NCBI RefSeq assembly: GCF_022829385.1
Contig: NZ_JAKSXX010000291.1
Span: 1-64,000, forward strand
DNA: 64,000 nucleotides
DNA from: Methylobacterium sp. J-070
GTDB lineage: Bacteria > Pseudomonadota > Alphaproteobacteria > Rhizobiales > Beijerinckiaceae
Direction: 5' to 3'
In this document: positions 44,055 to 52,490 of the stretch, in pieces
Numbering within the stretch: the first letter of the stretch is position 1
Layout of the letters: each line of letters starts with the position of its first letter
Notes under the pieces: model-generated
Database searches by the model: none
The model's input: the letters and a program-made list of their open reading frames with translations, nothing else
Told to the model about the DNA's origin: nothing
Translations under genes and position numbers: made by a program

Positions 44055-45656
44055 TCAATACCCCAGCGCCGACCCGTCCTTGCGCGGGTCCGAGCCGGCG
44101 GCCAGCGTGCCGGCCTTGCGGTCGATCCAGATGATCTGGCCACCGCCGAGCGGCAGGGGCGCGCGGATCGCCGGGTGGCCGCGCTCGACGAGGCCCGCCA
44201 TCACGGCGTCGGGAACGCCGCCCTCGACCTCCAGGGTGCCGCCATAGGCGAAGCTGCGGGGGGCATCGAGGGCCGCCTGGACGTCGAGGCCCCGGTCCAG
44301 GATGGCGGAGAGCAGCTCGACATGGCCCATGGCCTGATAATGACCGCCCATCACGCCGAACGGCGCGACCGCCTGCCCGTCCCTCATCAGCATGCCGGGA
44401 ATGATCGTGTGCATCGGCCGCTTGCCCGGCCCGATGGTGTTCGGATGGCCGCCCTCCGTGCGGAACGACAGGCCGCGGTTGTGCAGCAGCACGCCGCTCT
44501 CGGGCGCCAGGATCCCCGAGCCGAAGCCCTGGAAGATCGAGTTGATCAGCGACAGGGCGTTGCCGTCCCGGTCGACCACGCAGAGGTAGACCGTATCCTT
44601 ATGGGCGCGGCCCTCGGCCACCTCCCGGGCGATCTCGGGATAGATCTCGGGCTCCCGGGCCCGGCCCATGTCGATCGCCCCGTGGGCGGCGGCCTTCCAG
44701 GCGTCGGAGAGCAGGTGCTCCACCGGGACGCCGGCGAGGGCGGCGTCGCCGAACAGGACATCGCGGTGGTGGTAACCCTGCTTGCACACCTCGGCGAAGA
44801 GATGAAGCCGGTCGAGCTCCGACAGGGCGCCGACGTCGTAGTGCGCGAGCACGTTGAGCATCATCAGCGCGGCCAGGCCCTGGCCGGCGGGGGGGCACTC
44901 GTAGACGTCGTAGCCGCGGTAGCGGGTCGAGACCGGCACGACCATGTCGGGACGGGCGGCGGCGAAATCGTCCGGCGTGTGCAGGCCGCCGAGGGCATTG
45001 AGCCGGCTCACCATGTCTTCGGCGACCGGCCCGGCGTAGAAGCCGCGCGGCCCCTCCTGGGCGATGCGCCGGAGCGTCGCGGCGAGTTTCGGCAGGCGGA
45101 ACACGCTGCCGATGGGCGGCACCTGTCCGCCGGGCAGGTAGGTCTCCGCGGAATGGGGATCGCCGGCGACCCGGGGGGCGCACCGCAGCCAGTCCCACCC
45201 GACCCGCTGCTGGATCACGAACCCGTCCTCGGCGTAGCGGATCGCCGGCTGGAGCAATTCGCCCAGCGAGCGCGTGCCGTGCTCGCGGACCAGCAGGTCC
45301 CAGGCCCCGACGGCGCCCGGCACCGTCACGGCGTGCGGCGAGGTCGGCGCGATGGCGACGCCGTGCTCGGCGTACCAACCGGGGGTCGCGGCGGCCGGAG
45401 CCCGGCCTGACCCGTCGAGGGCGATGGGCTTCGTGGCGCCCGCCGGGGCATAGAGGGCGAAGCAGTCGCCGCCGATCCCGGTCATCAGCGGGTCGACCAC
45501 GCATTGCACCGCCACGGCGGCGATGCCGGCATCGACGGCGTTGCCGCCCGCGCGCAGCACCTCGATGGCGGCGAGGGTCGAGAGCGGGTGCGAGGTCGCG
45601 ACGGCGGCGCTGGCGGCGTAGACCGGTGAGCGCCCGGGTGCGGAGAAGTCTCTCAC
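44055..45656 (-). CDS. ggt: Gamma-glutamyltransferase
   Basis: A 533-residue N-terminal nucleophile hydrolase acting on glutathione and other gamma-glutamyl compounds. The N-terminal start 'SPVYAASAAVATSHPLSTLAAIEVLRAGGNAVDAGIAA' is typical. The autoprocessing and catalytic Thr is in 'HKDTVYLCVVDRDGNALSLINSIFQGFGSGI', and 'SFRTEGGHPNTIGPGKRPMHTIIPGML' and 'FGVMGGHYQAMGHVELLS' complete the active site. No clear signal peptide is seen, so it may be cytoplasmic or exported otherwise. GTG 45656 has an AGGACA site. It follows the ABC-importer genes on the same strand; uptake and breakdown of a gamma-glutamyl peptide is a sensible inference. Confidence 0.9.
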   Translation of the reverse strand: MRDFSAPGRSPVYAASAAVATSHPLSTLAAIEVLRAGGNAVDAGIAAVAVQCVVDPLMTGIGGDCFALYAPAGATKPIALDGSGRAPAAATPGWYAEHGVAIAPTSPHAVTVPGAVGAWDLLVREHGTRSLGELLQPAIRYAEDGFVIQQRVGWDWLRCAPRVAGDPHSAETYLPGGQVPPIGSVFRLPKLAATLRRIAQEGPRGFYAGPVAEDMVSRLNALGGLHTPDDFAAARPDMVVPVSTRYRGYDVYECPPAGQGLAALMMLNVLAHYDVGALSELDRLHLFAEVCKQGYHHRDVLFGDAALAGVPVEHLLSDAWKAAAHGAIDMGRAREPEIYPEIAREVAEGRAHKDTVYLCVVDRDGNALSLINSIFQGFGSGILAPESGVLLHNRGLSFRTEGGHPNTIGPGKRPMHTIIPGMLMRDGQAVAPFGVMGGHYQAMGHVELLSAILDRGLDVQAALDAPRSFAYGGTLEVEGGVPDAVMAGLVERGHPAIRAPLPLGGGQIIWIDRKAGTLAAGSDPRKDGSALGY

Positions 45657-45765
45657 GGGATGTCCTGTCGTTTCAAACGCGTTCAGAAATTCCACTCCCC
45701 GTGCGGGGAGGGGTTACACAGGGTTGAGGTCTCCGCGGGCTGGCCAGCTTGAAGCGGCGCGGGCC

Positions 45766-45905
45766 TCCTCTCCCGTGCCGGAGCGGGACAGGGTGAGGGC
45801 CAAGAAGGTTCAGAACGAGGCGCGCCCTTTCGGCGCTTCGATGGCGTGCCTTCTCCTGCGCCGTCTTGTCCCTCACCCGAACCCTCTCCCGCACGGCAGA
45901 GGGGG
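45766..45905. repeat. Second long palindromic repeat, between ggt and the ABC operon
   Basis: The left arm (45766-45799, CTCTCCCG...GGGTGAGGG) pairs with the right arm (45870-45905, CCCTCACCC...CGGCAGAGG) at about 80 percent. The 333-base gap between ggt and the ATP-binding gene holds nothing else. Similar 'CTCTCCCG...GGGTGAGGG' repeats occur in many Hyphomicrobiales genomes. Confidence 0.7.
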
Positions 45906-45989
45906 CCTGTCGCGCTCCGTCAGCCGCCGCATGCCCCAAACCGATGTCGCCCATCGCCGCAAGGGGGCGGAGAGACCGTCGCGCCGTGC

Positions 45990-46913
45990 TCATGCGGCTT
46001 CGATCCTTGGCATCGCCACCCAATGGCCCGGCGCCACCTCGGTGAGCGGCCCGTCCGGAGGCTGATCGTGGCGGCCGATGTCGCGGGCGGCAAGCCGGGC
46101 GCGTTCCGCGGCCGGGTCCGGCAACGGCACGGCGGCGAGCAGGCGGCGCGTGTAGGGATGGCGCGGATCCGCGTAGAGGACATCCGCCTCGGCCATCTCG
46201 ACGATCCGCCCGCGCCACAGCACCGCGACCCGATGGCAGAGATAGCGCACCATCCGCAGATCGTGGGAGATGAACAGGTAGGACAGGCCCATCTCGTCCT
46301 GCAGGTCCTGGAGGAGGTTCACCACCTGCGCCTGGATCGACACGTCGAGCGCGGCGATCGGCTCGTCGGCGACGATGAAGCTCGGTTTGAGGGCGATCGC
46401 CCGGGCGATGCAGATGCGCTGACGCTGGCCGCCGGAGAATTGGTGCGGGTAGCGCCCCATAAAGCGCGGATCGAGCCCCACCCGCTGGAACAGGGCCGCA
46501 ACCGCTTCCCGCCGCTCGGGACCGCGCATCTCCCGCCGGTGCAGCACGAACGCCTCCGCGACGTAGTCCCCGGCGCTCATCCGCGGGTTGAGGGCCGCGT
46601 AGGGATCCTGGAACACGGTCTGCATCCGGGCGCGCATCCGGCGCATCGCGCCCGCCGAGAGCGTGGCGAGGTCGGTGCCCTCGAACGCGATGGTGCCGGA
46701 GGTCGGCGGGTTGAGCATCGTGACCGCCCGGCCGATGGTCGATTTGCCCGAGCCGGATTCGCCCACGAGCCCCAGGGTTTCTCCGGGGCGGATGTCGAAG
46801 CTGACCCCCTCCACGGCGCGGAACACCGATCCCTTGCCGCCCCACCAGGAGCGCAGCGGATAATGCTTCGCCAGGTCGCGCACCGAGACGACGGGAGGAT
46901 CCTGCGGGCTCAT
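45990..46913 (-). CDS. Peptide-type ABC importer ATPase (DppF/OppF)
   Basis: A 307-residue ATPase of a peptide/nickel importer. Walker A is 'GLVGESGSGKSTIG', the Q-loop 'TVFQDPYAALNPRM', the signature 'HQFSGGQRQRICIARA' and Walker B 'FIVADEPIAALD' with the H-loop 'LFISHDLRMV'. The C-terminal 'HPYTRRLLAAVP' is the OppF extension. Its ATG overlaps the upstream gene's stop (ATGA). Two such ATPases usually form the heterodimer of the importer. Confidence 0.92.
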   Translation of the reverse strand: MSPQDPPVVSVRDLAKHYPLRSWWGGKGSVFRAVEGVSFDIRPGETLGLVGESGSGKSTIGRAVTMLNPPTSGTIAFEGTDLATLSAGAMRRMRARMQTVFQDPYAALNPRMSAGDYVAEAFVLHRREMRGPERREAVAALFQRVGLDPRFMGRYPHQFSGGQRQRICIARAIALKPSFIVADEPIAALDVSIQAQVVNLLQDLQDEMGLSYLFISHDLRMVRYLCHRVAVLWRGRIVEMAEADVLYADPRHPYTRRLLAAVPLPDPAAERARLAARDIGRHDQPPDGPLTEVAPGHWVAMPRIEAA

Positions 46914-47926
46914 CGCACGGCCTCCGCAGCCAGAAGCTTCGGCAGATCGTACCAGGCGGCGACGAGGTGGCCGGGGGCGGCGCCGTGGGCCTGCGACAGG
47001 GGCGGCATCTCGGCCCGGCAGCGGGGCGTCGCGAAGGCGTTGCGCGGCGCGAAGGGATCGCCCGGCGGGAGGTGGCGCATGTCCGGGGGCGCCCCCTCGA
47101 TCTGGTGCAGGCGGCGGCGTCCGGCGCGGCTACCGGAGAGGTCCGGCAGGGAGCGCAGCAGGCCGAGGGTGTAGGCGTTGCGGGGATCGGCGAAGATGTC
47201 GTCCACCGGGCCGCGCTCCAGGATCCGGCCGGCATACATCACCTGCACGGTGTCGCTGATCCCCGCCACCACGCCGAGATCGTGGGTGATCCAGATGATC
47301 GCCATGCCGAGCTCGCGCTTCAGCTCCTGCACGAGGGCCACGATCTCGGCCTGGACGGTCACGTCGAGGGCGGTGGTCGCCTCGTCGGCGATCAGCAGCT
47401 TCGGCCGGCAGCTGAGGCCGATGGCGATCATCACCCGCTGGCGCTGGCCGCCGGAGAACTCGTGCGGGTACTGGTCGAGGCGCGCGGCGGCATTCGGGAT
47501 GCGCACGAGGTCGAGCAGGTCCTTCGCCCGGGCCCGGGCGCCGCGGGCGTCGAGGCCCAGATGGATCCGCAGGGGCTCGACGATCTGCGCCGCGACGGTC
47601 ATGCCGGGGTTGAGCGAACTCATCGGGTCCTGGAACACGAAGCCGATCGCGCCGCCGCGGATCTTCTGCAACTCCCGCTCCTTCAGGGCGAGGAGGTCGC
47701 GGCCCTCGAACAGCACCTGCCCGCCGGTGATGCGGCCGGGCGGTCGCGGGATCAGGCCGAGCATGGCGAGCACGTGGACGCTCTTGCCGGACCCCGATTC
47801 CCCAACGATGCCGAGCGTCTCGCCCTCGCGCAGGGTGTAGGAGACGCCGTTGACCGCGTGGACCGCACCGCCATCGGTGTCGAACGCCACCGCGAGGTCC
47901 CGGACGTCGAGCAGGGGCTTCGTCAT
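46910..47926 (-). CDS. Peptide-type ABC importer ATPase (DppD/OppD)
   Basis: A 338-residue ATPase. Walker A 'GIVGESGSGKSVHV', Q-loop 'FVFQDPMSSLNPGM', signature 'HEFSGGQRQRVMIAIG', Walker B 'LLIADEATTALDVT' and H-loop 'IIWITHDLGVVAG' are intact. The C-terminal oligopeptide/dipeptide domain has 'NAYTLGLLRSLPDL' and several Cys are absent, so the Fe-S motif seen in some OppD proteins is lacking. It overlaps both neighbours by four bases, so the subunits are translated together. Confidence 0.92.
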   Translation of the reverse strand: MTKPLLDVRDLAVAFDTDGGAVHAVNGVSYTLREGETLGIVGESGSGKSVHVLAMLGLIPRPPGRITGGQVLFEGRDLLALKERELQKIRGGAIGFVFQDPMSSLNPGMTVAAQIVEPLRIHLGLDARGARARAKDLLDLVRIPNAAARLDQYPHEFSGGQRQRVMIAIGLSCRPKLLIADEATTALDVTVQAEIVALVQELKRELGMAIIWITHDLGVVAGISDTVQVMYAGRILERGPVDDIFADPRNAYTLGLLRSLPDLSGSRAGRRRLHQIEGAPPDMRHLPPGDPFAPRNAFATPRCRAEMPPLSQAHGAAPGHLVAAWYDLPKLLAAEAVR

Positions 47927-48837
47927 GTCCGCTGCCTCGGGTCGAGGGCGTCCCGCAGGCCGTCGCCGAACAGGTTGAACGCCAGCACCGCCAGGAAGAT
48001 CGACAGGCCGGGCCAGATCGCCATCCAGGGCGCCTGATCCATGAAGTTCTTGGCGGTGTTGAGCATCGCCCCCCAGGACGGTTCGGGCGGCTGCTGGCCG
48101 AGGCCGAGGAACGACAGGCTCGCCTCCGCGATGATCGCCGCCGCGATGGTGAGCGTCGCCTGGACCAGGATCGCCGGGACGATGTTGGGCAGGATATGCC
48201 GGATCGCGATCCGCCAGGGCGGGTTGCCCAGGGCGCGGGCCGCCTCCACGAATTCCTCCGCCGCCACCGCGCGGACCTGTGCGCGGGTCAGCCGGATGAA
48301 GGTCGAGGTCGCCGAGAGGCCGATGGCGATCATCGCGTTGACGAGGCTCGGGCCGAGGAAGGCGGCGAGCGCGATCGCCAGGATCAGGAACGGGATCGCC
48401 AGGAGCGCGTCGGTGAGCCGGGAGATCGCCCCATCGATCCAGCCGCCGGCGTAGCCGGCCAACAATCCCAGCGGCAGGCCGAGGGACACGGCGAGCGCCA
48501 CCGAGACGAGGCCGGCCCCGAGGGAGGCGCGCGCGCCGTAGATGATCCGCGCGAGGACATCGCGCCCGACCTCATCGCCGCCGAACGGGTGCGCGAGGCT
48601 CGGCGCGCCGCGGACGTTCCCCCAGTCGGTGGCAGTCGGGTCGTAGGGGGCAATCCAGGGGGCGAAGACCGCCATCAGGATCAGCAGCCCGACGATGACG
48701 AGGCCCGCGACGGCGCTCGGGCGGGCGCGCAGGCGGCGCCAGAAGGCGGAGAGGGTGCCGGGTTCCTGGAGGAGGGCCGGGCTTCCGGCGGGCGCGGCGA
48801 GGGCGGTGGTCTCGGCGATGGGGGTGCCGGTGCTCAT
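47923..48837 (-). CDS. Peptide-type ABC importer permease (DppC)
   Basis: A 304-residue inner-membrane permease with six spans. The first span ('AVAGLVIVGLLILMAVFAPWIAPYDP') is followed by 'HPFGGDEVGRDVLARIIYGARASLGAGLVSVALAVSLGLPLGLLAGYAGG', typical of OppC/DppC. The EAA loop is 'EEFVEAARALGNPPWRIAIRHILPNI'. It is followed directly by dppD. Between this gene and dppB lies a long palindrome (48880-49055). Confidence 0.9.
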   Translation of the reverse strand: MSTGTPIAETTALAAPAGSPALLQEPGTLSAFWRRLRARPSAVAGLVIVGLLILMAVFAPWIAPYDPTATDWGNVRGAPSLAHPFGGDEVGRDVLARIIYGARASLGAGLVSVALAVSLGLPLGLLAGYAGGWIDGAISRLTDALLAIPFLILAIALAAFLGPSLVNAMIAIGLSATSTFIRLTRAQVRAVAAEEFVEAARALGNPPWRIAIRHILPNIVPAILVQATLTIAAAIIAEASLSFLGLGQQPPEPSWGAMLNTAKNFMDQAPWMAIWPGLSIFLAVLAFNLFGDGLRDALDPRQRT

Positions 48838-48879
48838 CGGGGCCTCGGAACGTTGGCTGCAACGATGCCACCACGCAGT

Positions 48880-49055
48880 CTCCCTCCCCCCTTCGCGGGG
48901 GAGGGGGACCCCTGCATGAGCAGGGGTCGGGAGAGGGGAGCGACGGTGCAGAACGAGGCTGCGGGCTGCGTGTAGGCCTCGACAATTTCTGATGCCGGGT
49001 TCCCTTCTCCCGACCCCCTTCGGGGGCCTCCGTCCCCCGCAGAGGGGGGAGGGAG
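48880..49055. repeat. Third long palindromic repeat, inside the ABC operon
   Basis: Left part (48880-48937) has CTCCCTCCCCC and CCCCTGCATGAGCAGGGG; right part (49001-49055) has CCCTTCTCCCGACCCCC and GGGGGGAGGGAG, which are inverted to it. It occupies most of the 241-base gap between dppB and dppC, genes that should be co-transcribed, so it may act as an mRNA hairpin. Confidence 0.7.
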
Positions 49056-49078
49056 GGCGTCGCGGGAAATCATTTCCC

Positions 49079-50023
49079 TCATGCCCGCCTCAGTTTCGGG
49101 TTCACGGCCGCCGAGAGCAGGTCGGCGGCGAGGTTCAGGGCGATGTAGGTGGCGGCGGTGCAGATCACGACGCCCTGGACGGTGGCGAAGTCCCGGTTGA
49201 ACACCGCATCGACCATCAGCTTGCCGAAGCCCGGCACGGAGAAGACCTGCTCGGTGAGCACCGCCCCCGACAGGAGCTGACCGAATTCGAGGGCCCCCAG
49301 GGTGATGATCGGGATCGCGGCGTTGGGCAGGGCGTGCCGCAAAGTCACGCGCAGCGGCGAGACCCCCTTGGCGCGGGCCGTGCGGACGTAATCGGAGCCG
49401 AGCACGCCGAGCATCGCCGCGCGGGTGTGGCGCATCATCACCGCCGCGATGGCGTTGCCCAGAACGAAGGCCGGCATCACCATGGCGGCGAGGTTTTCCG
49501 ACAGGCTCTCGAAGGGCGAGACGTACCCCGAGGCCGGCAGCCAGCCGAGCTCCACCGAGAACAGCAGGATCAGCAGGATCCCGAGCCAGAAATTCGGCAC
49601 CGACAGGCCCCACAGAGCGATCCCGTTCGCGACCGTGTCGGCAGTCTGACCGCGCTTCACCGCCGACAGCACCCCCATGGGCACGCCGATGGCGAGCGCC
49701 ACCAGCATGGCCAGGCAGGCGAGTTCCAGCGTCACCGGCAGCTTCTCGACGATCAACTCGGAGACCGGCTTCTGCAGGCGGATCGAATCGCCGAGATCGC
49801 CCCGCAGGACGCCCCCCGCCCAGTAGCCGTAGCGCACCGGCAGCGGCTCATCGAGGTGGTACTTCTCGCGGATGAAGGCGATCACCTGCGGGTCGCGCTC
49901 CTCGCCGGTGAGCGCGGTGGCCACGTCCCCCGGCAGCAATTGCTGAAGGGCGAAGATGATCATCGAGGCGAGGATGAGGGTCGGGACCGCCAGGGCGAGG
50001 CGTCGGGCCAGAAAACGAAGCAT
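49079..50023 (-). CDS. Peptide-type ABC importer permease (DppB)
   Basis: A 314-residue permease with six spans. 'LASMIIFALQQLLPGDVATALTG' is the first span with the OppB-type PGD motif. 'YVRTARAKGVSPLRVTLRHALPNAAIPIITLGALEFGQLLSGAVLTEQVFSVPGFGKLMVDAVFNRDF' is the conserved EAA loop and C-terminal region. It is 13 bases after the binding-protein gene. Together they form a single importer. Confidence 0.92.
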   Translation of the reverse strand: MLRFLARRLALAVPTLILASMIIFALQQLLPGDVATALTGEERDPQVIAFIREKYHLDEPLPVRYGYWAGGVLRGDLGDSIRLQKPVSELIVEKLPVTLELACLAMLVALAIGVPMGVLSAVKRGQTADTVANGIALWGLSVPNFWLGILLILLFSVELGWLPASGYVSPFESLSENLAAMVMPAFVLGNAIAAVMMRHTRAAMLGVLGSDYVRTARAKGVSPLRVTLRHALPNAAIPIITLGALEFGQLLSGAVLTEQVFSVPGFGKLMVDAVFNRDFATVQGVVICTAATYIALNLAADLLSAAVNPKLRRA

Positions 50024-50036
50024 CAGGAGCGCAGCA

Positions 50037-51539
50037 TCAGTTGAGCTTCAGGCCTGTGAAGCGCACGAGTCCGTCCGGGTAGGGCACGAAGCCCGTGAGC
50101 TTCTGGCTGTAGGCCCAGAGCAGCTTGCGGTGCAGGATGTAGATCCCCGGACGGTCCTTCAGGACCTGATCGGCCAATGCCTTCCAGGCGGCCTTCCGCT
50201 TGGCCGGATCCACCGTCCCGCGCTCCGCCTGGAGCGCCGCGTCGGCCTCCGGGCTGCAGTATTTCGGATAATTCAGTGCCGCCTTGCAGGCGAGGAAGCT
50301 GAACGTGTTGCCGTCCGGGTCGGAGCGGCCACTCCAGGAATAGAGCTGCGCCTCGTAATTGCCCTTGTCGGCGGCATCCAGCGCGGTGGTGAAGTCCACC
50401 GCCTGGATCTTCACGTCGAAGCCCGCCTCCTTGGCCATGGCCTGGATCACCTGCCCGGTGCGCGGCGAGTCGCTGTCGGCGTAGACGGTCAGCGTGATCT
50501 GCGGGTTCGGCTTGCCGGCCTCGGCGAGCAGCGCCTTGGCCTTGGCGACGTCGCGCTTCGGGATCGGGTACTCGGCGACGTAGTTCGGGTTCTTCGGGTT
50601 GACCCACTGGTTCCCGGCCAGGAATTCGCCGTTGTAGACCACTTGGTTGATGGCGTTGCGGTCGAGCGCCGCCTCGAAGGCCGCCCGCACCTTCGGGTCC
50701 GCGACCGGCGACCCCGCCTTGTTGGGGTTGAACAGGACCTCGAGGAAGCCGAGTTCATAGGTCGATTCGAGCTTCAGCTTGGCGTCGCGCTTCACCTGCG
50801 CCACGTCGGTGGGGGCCAGCCGCTCCAGCAGGTCGAGCTGCCCGGCGCGCAGGTTGGTCAGCCGCACGGTGGCGTCGGGAATCGGCCGGAACTCGATCCG
50901 CTGGATGTGGATCGCGCCCTTGTTCCAGTAGTCGGGGAAGCGCTCGACCACGATCCGGTCCTGCGGCACCCGCTCCACGAACTTGTAGGGCCCGGCGCAG
51001 ACCGGCGCGGACGCGAACTTGTCGCCGAGCCGCTCGGCGGCCTTCGGCGAGATCATCATGCCGGCGCGGTCGGTGAATTGCGCCAGCAGCGGCGCGAAGG
51101 GCTGCTTCAGGTTGATCCGGAACGTGAGGTCATCGACGACGTCCACAGAGCCGATCGGCGCGATCTCGGAGCGGCGCTGCGAGCCCGGCAACTTCATGTG
51201 CCGCTCGATCGTGTATTTGGCCGCGGCGGCATCGAGCTTCTCGCCGTCGTGGAACAGCACGCCCGGGCGCAGATGCATGGTCAGCGCCTTCTCGTCGGGG
51301 GCGAGCTCCCAGGAGGTCGCGAGCTGCGGCACCGGCTTCAGGTCGGGCCCGATATCGACGAGCTTGTCGCACAGGGCGGCGAACACCATCCGGCTCGCGA
51401 AGGTGCGGGCGAGCGTCGGGTCGAGGGCGTCCGGATCCTCCATCATCCCGTAGCGCAGGGTCTGAGCCGCCGCAGGGCCGGCGCAGGCGATCCCGTGCAG
51501 GGCGATCCCGGCGAGGAGGCAGGCGGCGAGACGCAACAT
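50037..51539 (-). CDS. Peptide-type ABC substrate-binding protein (DppA family)
   Basis: A 500-residue periplasmic binding protein with a signal peptide ('MLRLAACLLAGIALHGIACAGPAAAQ'). Family blocks are 'LRYGMMEDPDALDPTLARTFASRMVFAALCDKLVDIGPDLKPVPQLATSWE', 'LTMHLRPGVLFHDGEKLDAAAAKYTIERHM' and 'CAGPYKFVERVPQDRIVVERFPDYW'. This SBP family binds peptides, nickel or glutathione. First gene of the operon that ends with ggt, so glutathione or a gamma-glutamyl peptide is a plausible ligand, but that is inference. The ATG at 51537-51539 begins the signal peptide; longer frames lack one. Confidence 0.92.
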   Translation of the reverse strand: MLRLAACLLAGIALHGIACAGPAAAQTLRYGMMEDPDALDPTLARTFASRMVFAALCDKLVDIGPDLKPVPQLATSWELAPDEKALTMHLRPGVLFHDGEKLDAAAAKYTIERHMKLPGSQRRSEIAPIGSVDVVDDLTFRINLKQPFAPLLAQFTDRAGMMISPKAAERLGDKFASAPVCAGPYKFVERVPQDRIVVERFPDYWNKGAIHIQRIEFRPIPDATVRLTNLRAGQLDLLERLAPTDVAQVKRDAKLKLESTYELGFLEVLFNPNKAGSPVADPKVRAAFEAALDRNAINQVVYNGEFLAGNQWVNPKNPNYVAEYPIPKRDVAKAKALLAEAGKPNPQITLTVYADSDSPRTGQVIQAMAKEAGFDVKIQAVDFTTALDAADKGNYEAQLYSWSGRSDPDGNTFSFLACKAALNYPKYCSPEADAALQAERGTVDPAKRKAAWKALADQVLKDRPGIYILHRKLLWAYSQKLTGFVPYPDGLVRFTGLKLN

Positions 51540-51729
51540 GAGACCGTCCGGGTGCAGGCGAAAGTAGCGGGAGGCGGCCGGCCGGGCCGCCCCTGAGGCG
51601 GGCGGCACTGTCGCGCGCCGCGCTGGCATGCACAATCCCAGGCAGCATCCATGCCAGATGTTCGGGCCGCATTTTGTATTCATCGCGCAGGTCGCCATCG
51701 GGCGGCCCGCAGCCCGCCGGTCCTGACGG

Positions 51730-51885
51730 ATGCCCGACGCGAAGCCCCTCGATCTCAGGTGCATGGAGGCGGTGCCCTGCGACGGCGCGCCGGCCGGCGA
51801 AGACCCGGCAACCAGGCGCGAGGGTCTCGCAGAGCCGCGGGAAGGGCGCTACATCTGGTTGGAGCGAGTGAAGGAACCCTCATGA
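51730..51885 (+). CDS. Possible 51-residue leader ORF of hupE
   Basis: The frame from ATG 51730 encodes 'MPDAKPLDLRCMEAVPCDG' and ends '...GRYIWLERVKEPS' with TGA at 51883-51885, overlapping the hupE ATG (51882) as ATGA. Codon use is GC-rich at third positions, and such overlap is typical of co-translated genes. Two Cys are present. No ribosome site is obvious and no domain is recognised, so it is only a candidate. Confidence 0.42.
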   Translation: MPDAKPLDLRCMEAVPCDGAPAGEDPATRREGLAEPREGRYIWLERVKEPS

Positions 51886-52490
51886 AGCGCCTGCTTTCAG
51901 CCCCCCGCGCCGCCGGTTTGGCCGTGCTCCCGGCCGCGCTCGCACTGCTTCCGCAGGCGGCCCTCGCCCATCCCGGCCATGGCGCCGCGATGGGCGCGGA
52001 AACCGGCTTCCTGCATCCGCTGATGGGCGCCGACCATGTCCTGGCCATGGTGGCGGTCGGCCTGCTGGCGGCCTTGCGGGGCGGGAGGGCCCTCTGGCTG
52101 CTGCCGGCGTCGTTTCTGGCGTTGATGAGCGCGGGGGCAGGGCTGGGCATGACCGGCGTCGCGCTACCCTACGCCGAGACCGGCATCGCGCTCTCGATCG
52201 TGGTCTTCGGTGTCGCGGCGATCGTCGGCTTGCGGGCGCCGGTGGCGCTGCTCGCCGCCCTCGTCGGAATCTTCGCGGTGTTCCACGGTTACGCCCACGG
52301 CATCGAGATGCCGGAGACCGCCTCGGGCCTCTCCTTCGGCCTCGGCTTCCTGACGGCGACGGCGCTTCTCCACGCGGCCGGTCTCGGGCTCGGTCTCGGC
52401 GCAACGCGGATCGGCGCAACCCGCGCTCCGGCCGCCCTCGGGGCCGCCCTCGCGGCGGCGGGCCTCGCCCTCCTGGCGCTGCCGGCCTGA
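51882..52490 (+). CDS. hupE: HupE/UreJ family nickel/cobalt transporter
   Basis: A 202-residue membrane protein with a signal-like N-terminus and about six spans. The family motif 'LAHPGHGAAMGAETGFLHPLMGADHVLAMVAVGLLAAL' holds the metal-ligand His and Asp residues, and 'FHGYAHGIEMPETASG' is the second conserved site. HupE proteins move Ni2+ or Co2+ into the cell; no urease or hydrogenase gene is adjacent. It has AAGGAA seven bases before the ATG. Its end overlaps the ModE-like gene as CTGA. Confidence 0.9.
   Translation: MKRLLSAPRAAGLAVLPAALALLPQAALAHPGHGAAMGAETGFLHPLMGADHVLAMVAVGLLAALRGGRALWLLPASFLALMSAGAGLGMTGVALPYAETGIALSIVVFGVAAIVGLRAPVALLAALVGIFAVFHGYAHGIEMPETASGLSFGLGFLTATALLHAAGLGLGLGATRIGATRAPAALGAALAAAGLALLALPA

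Noticed and set aside
51660-51881. Cobalamin riboswitch before hupE
   Set aside because: hupE genes can have one, but the B12 box (GCCACTG) and conserved core are not found here; the stretch reads better as a small ORF.
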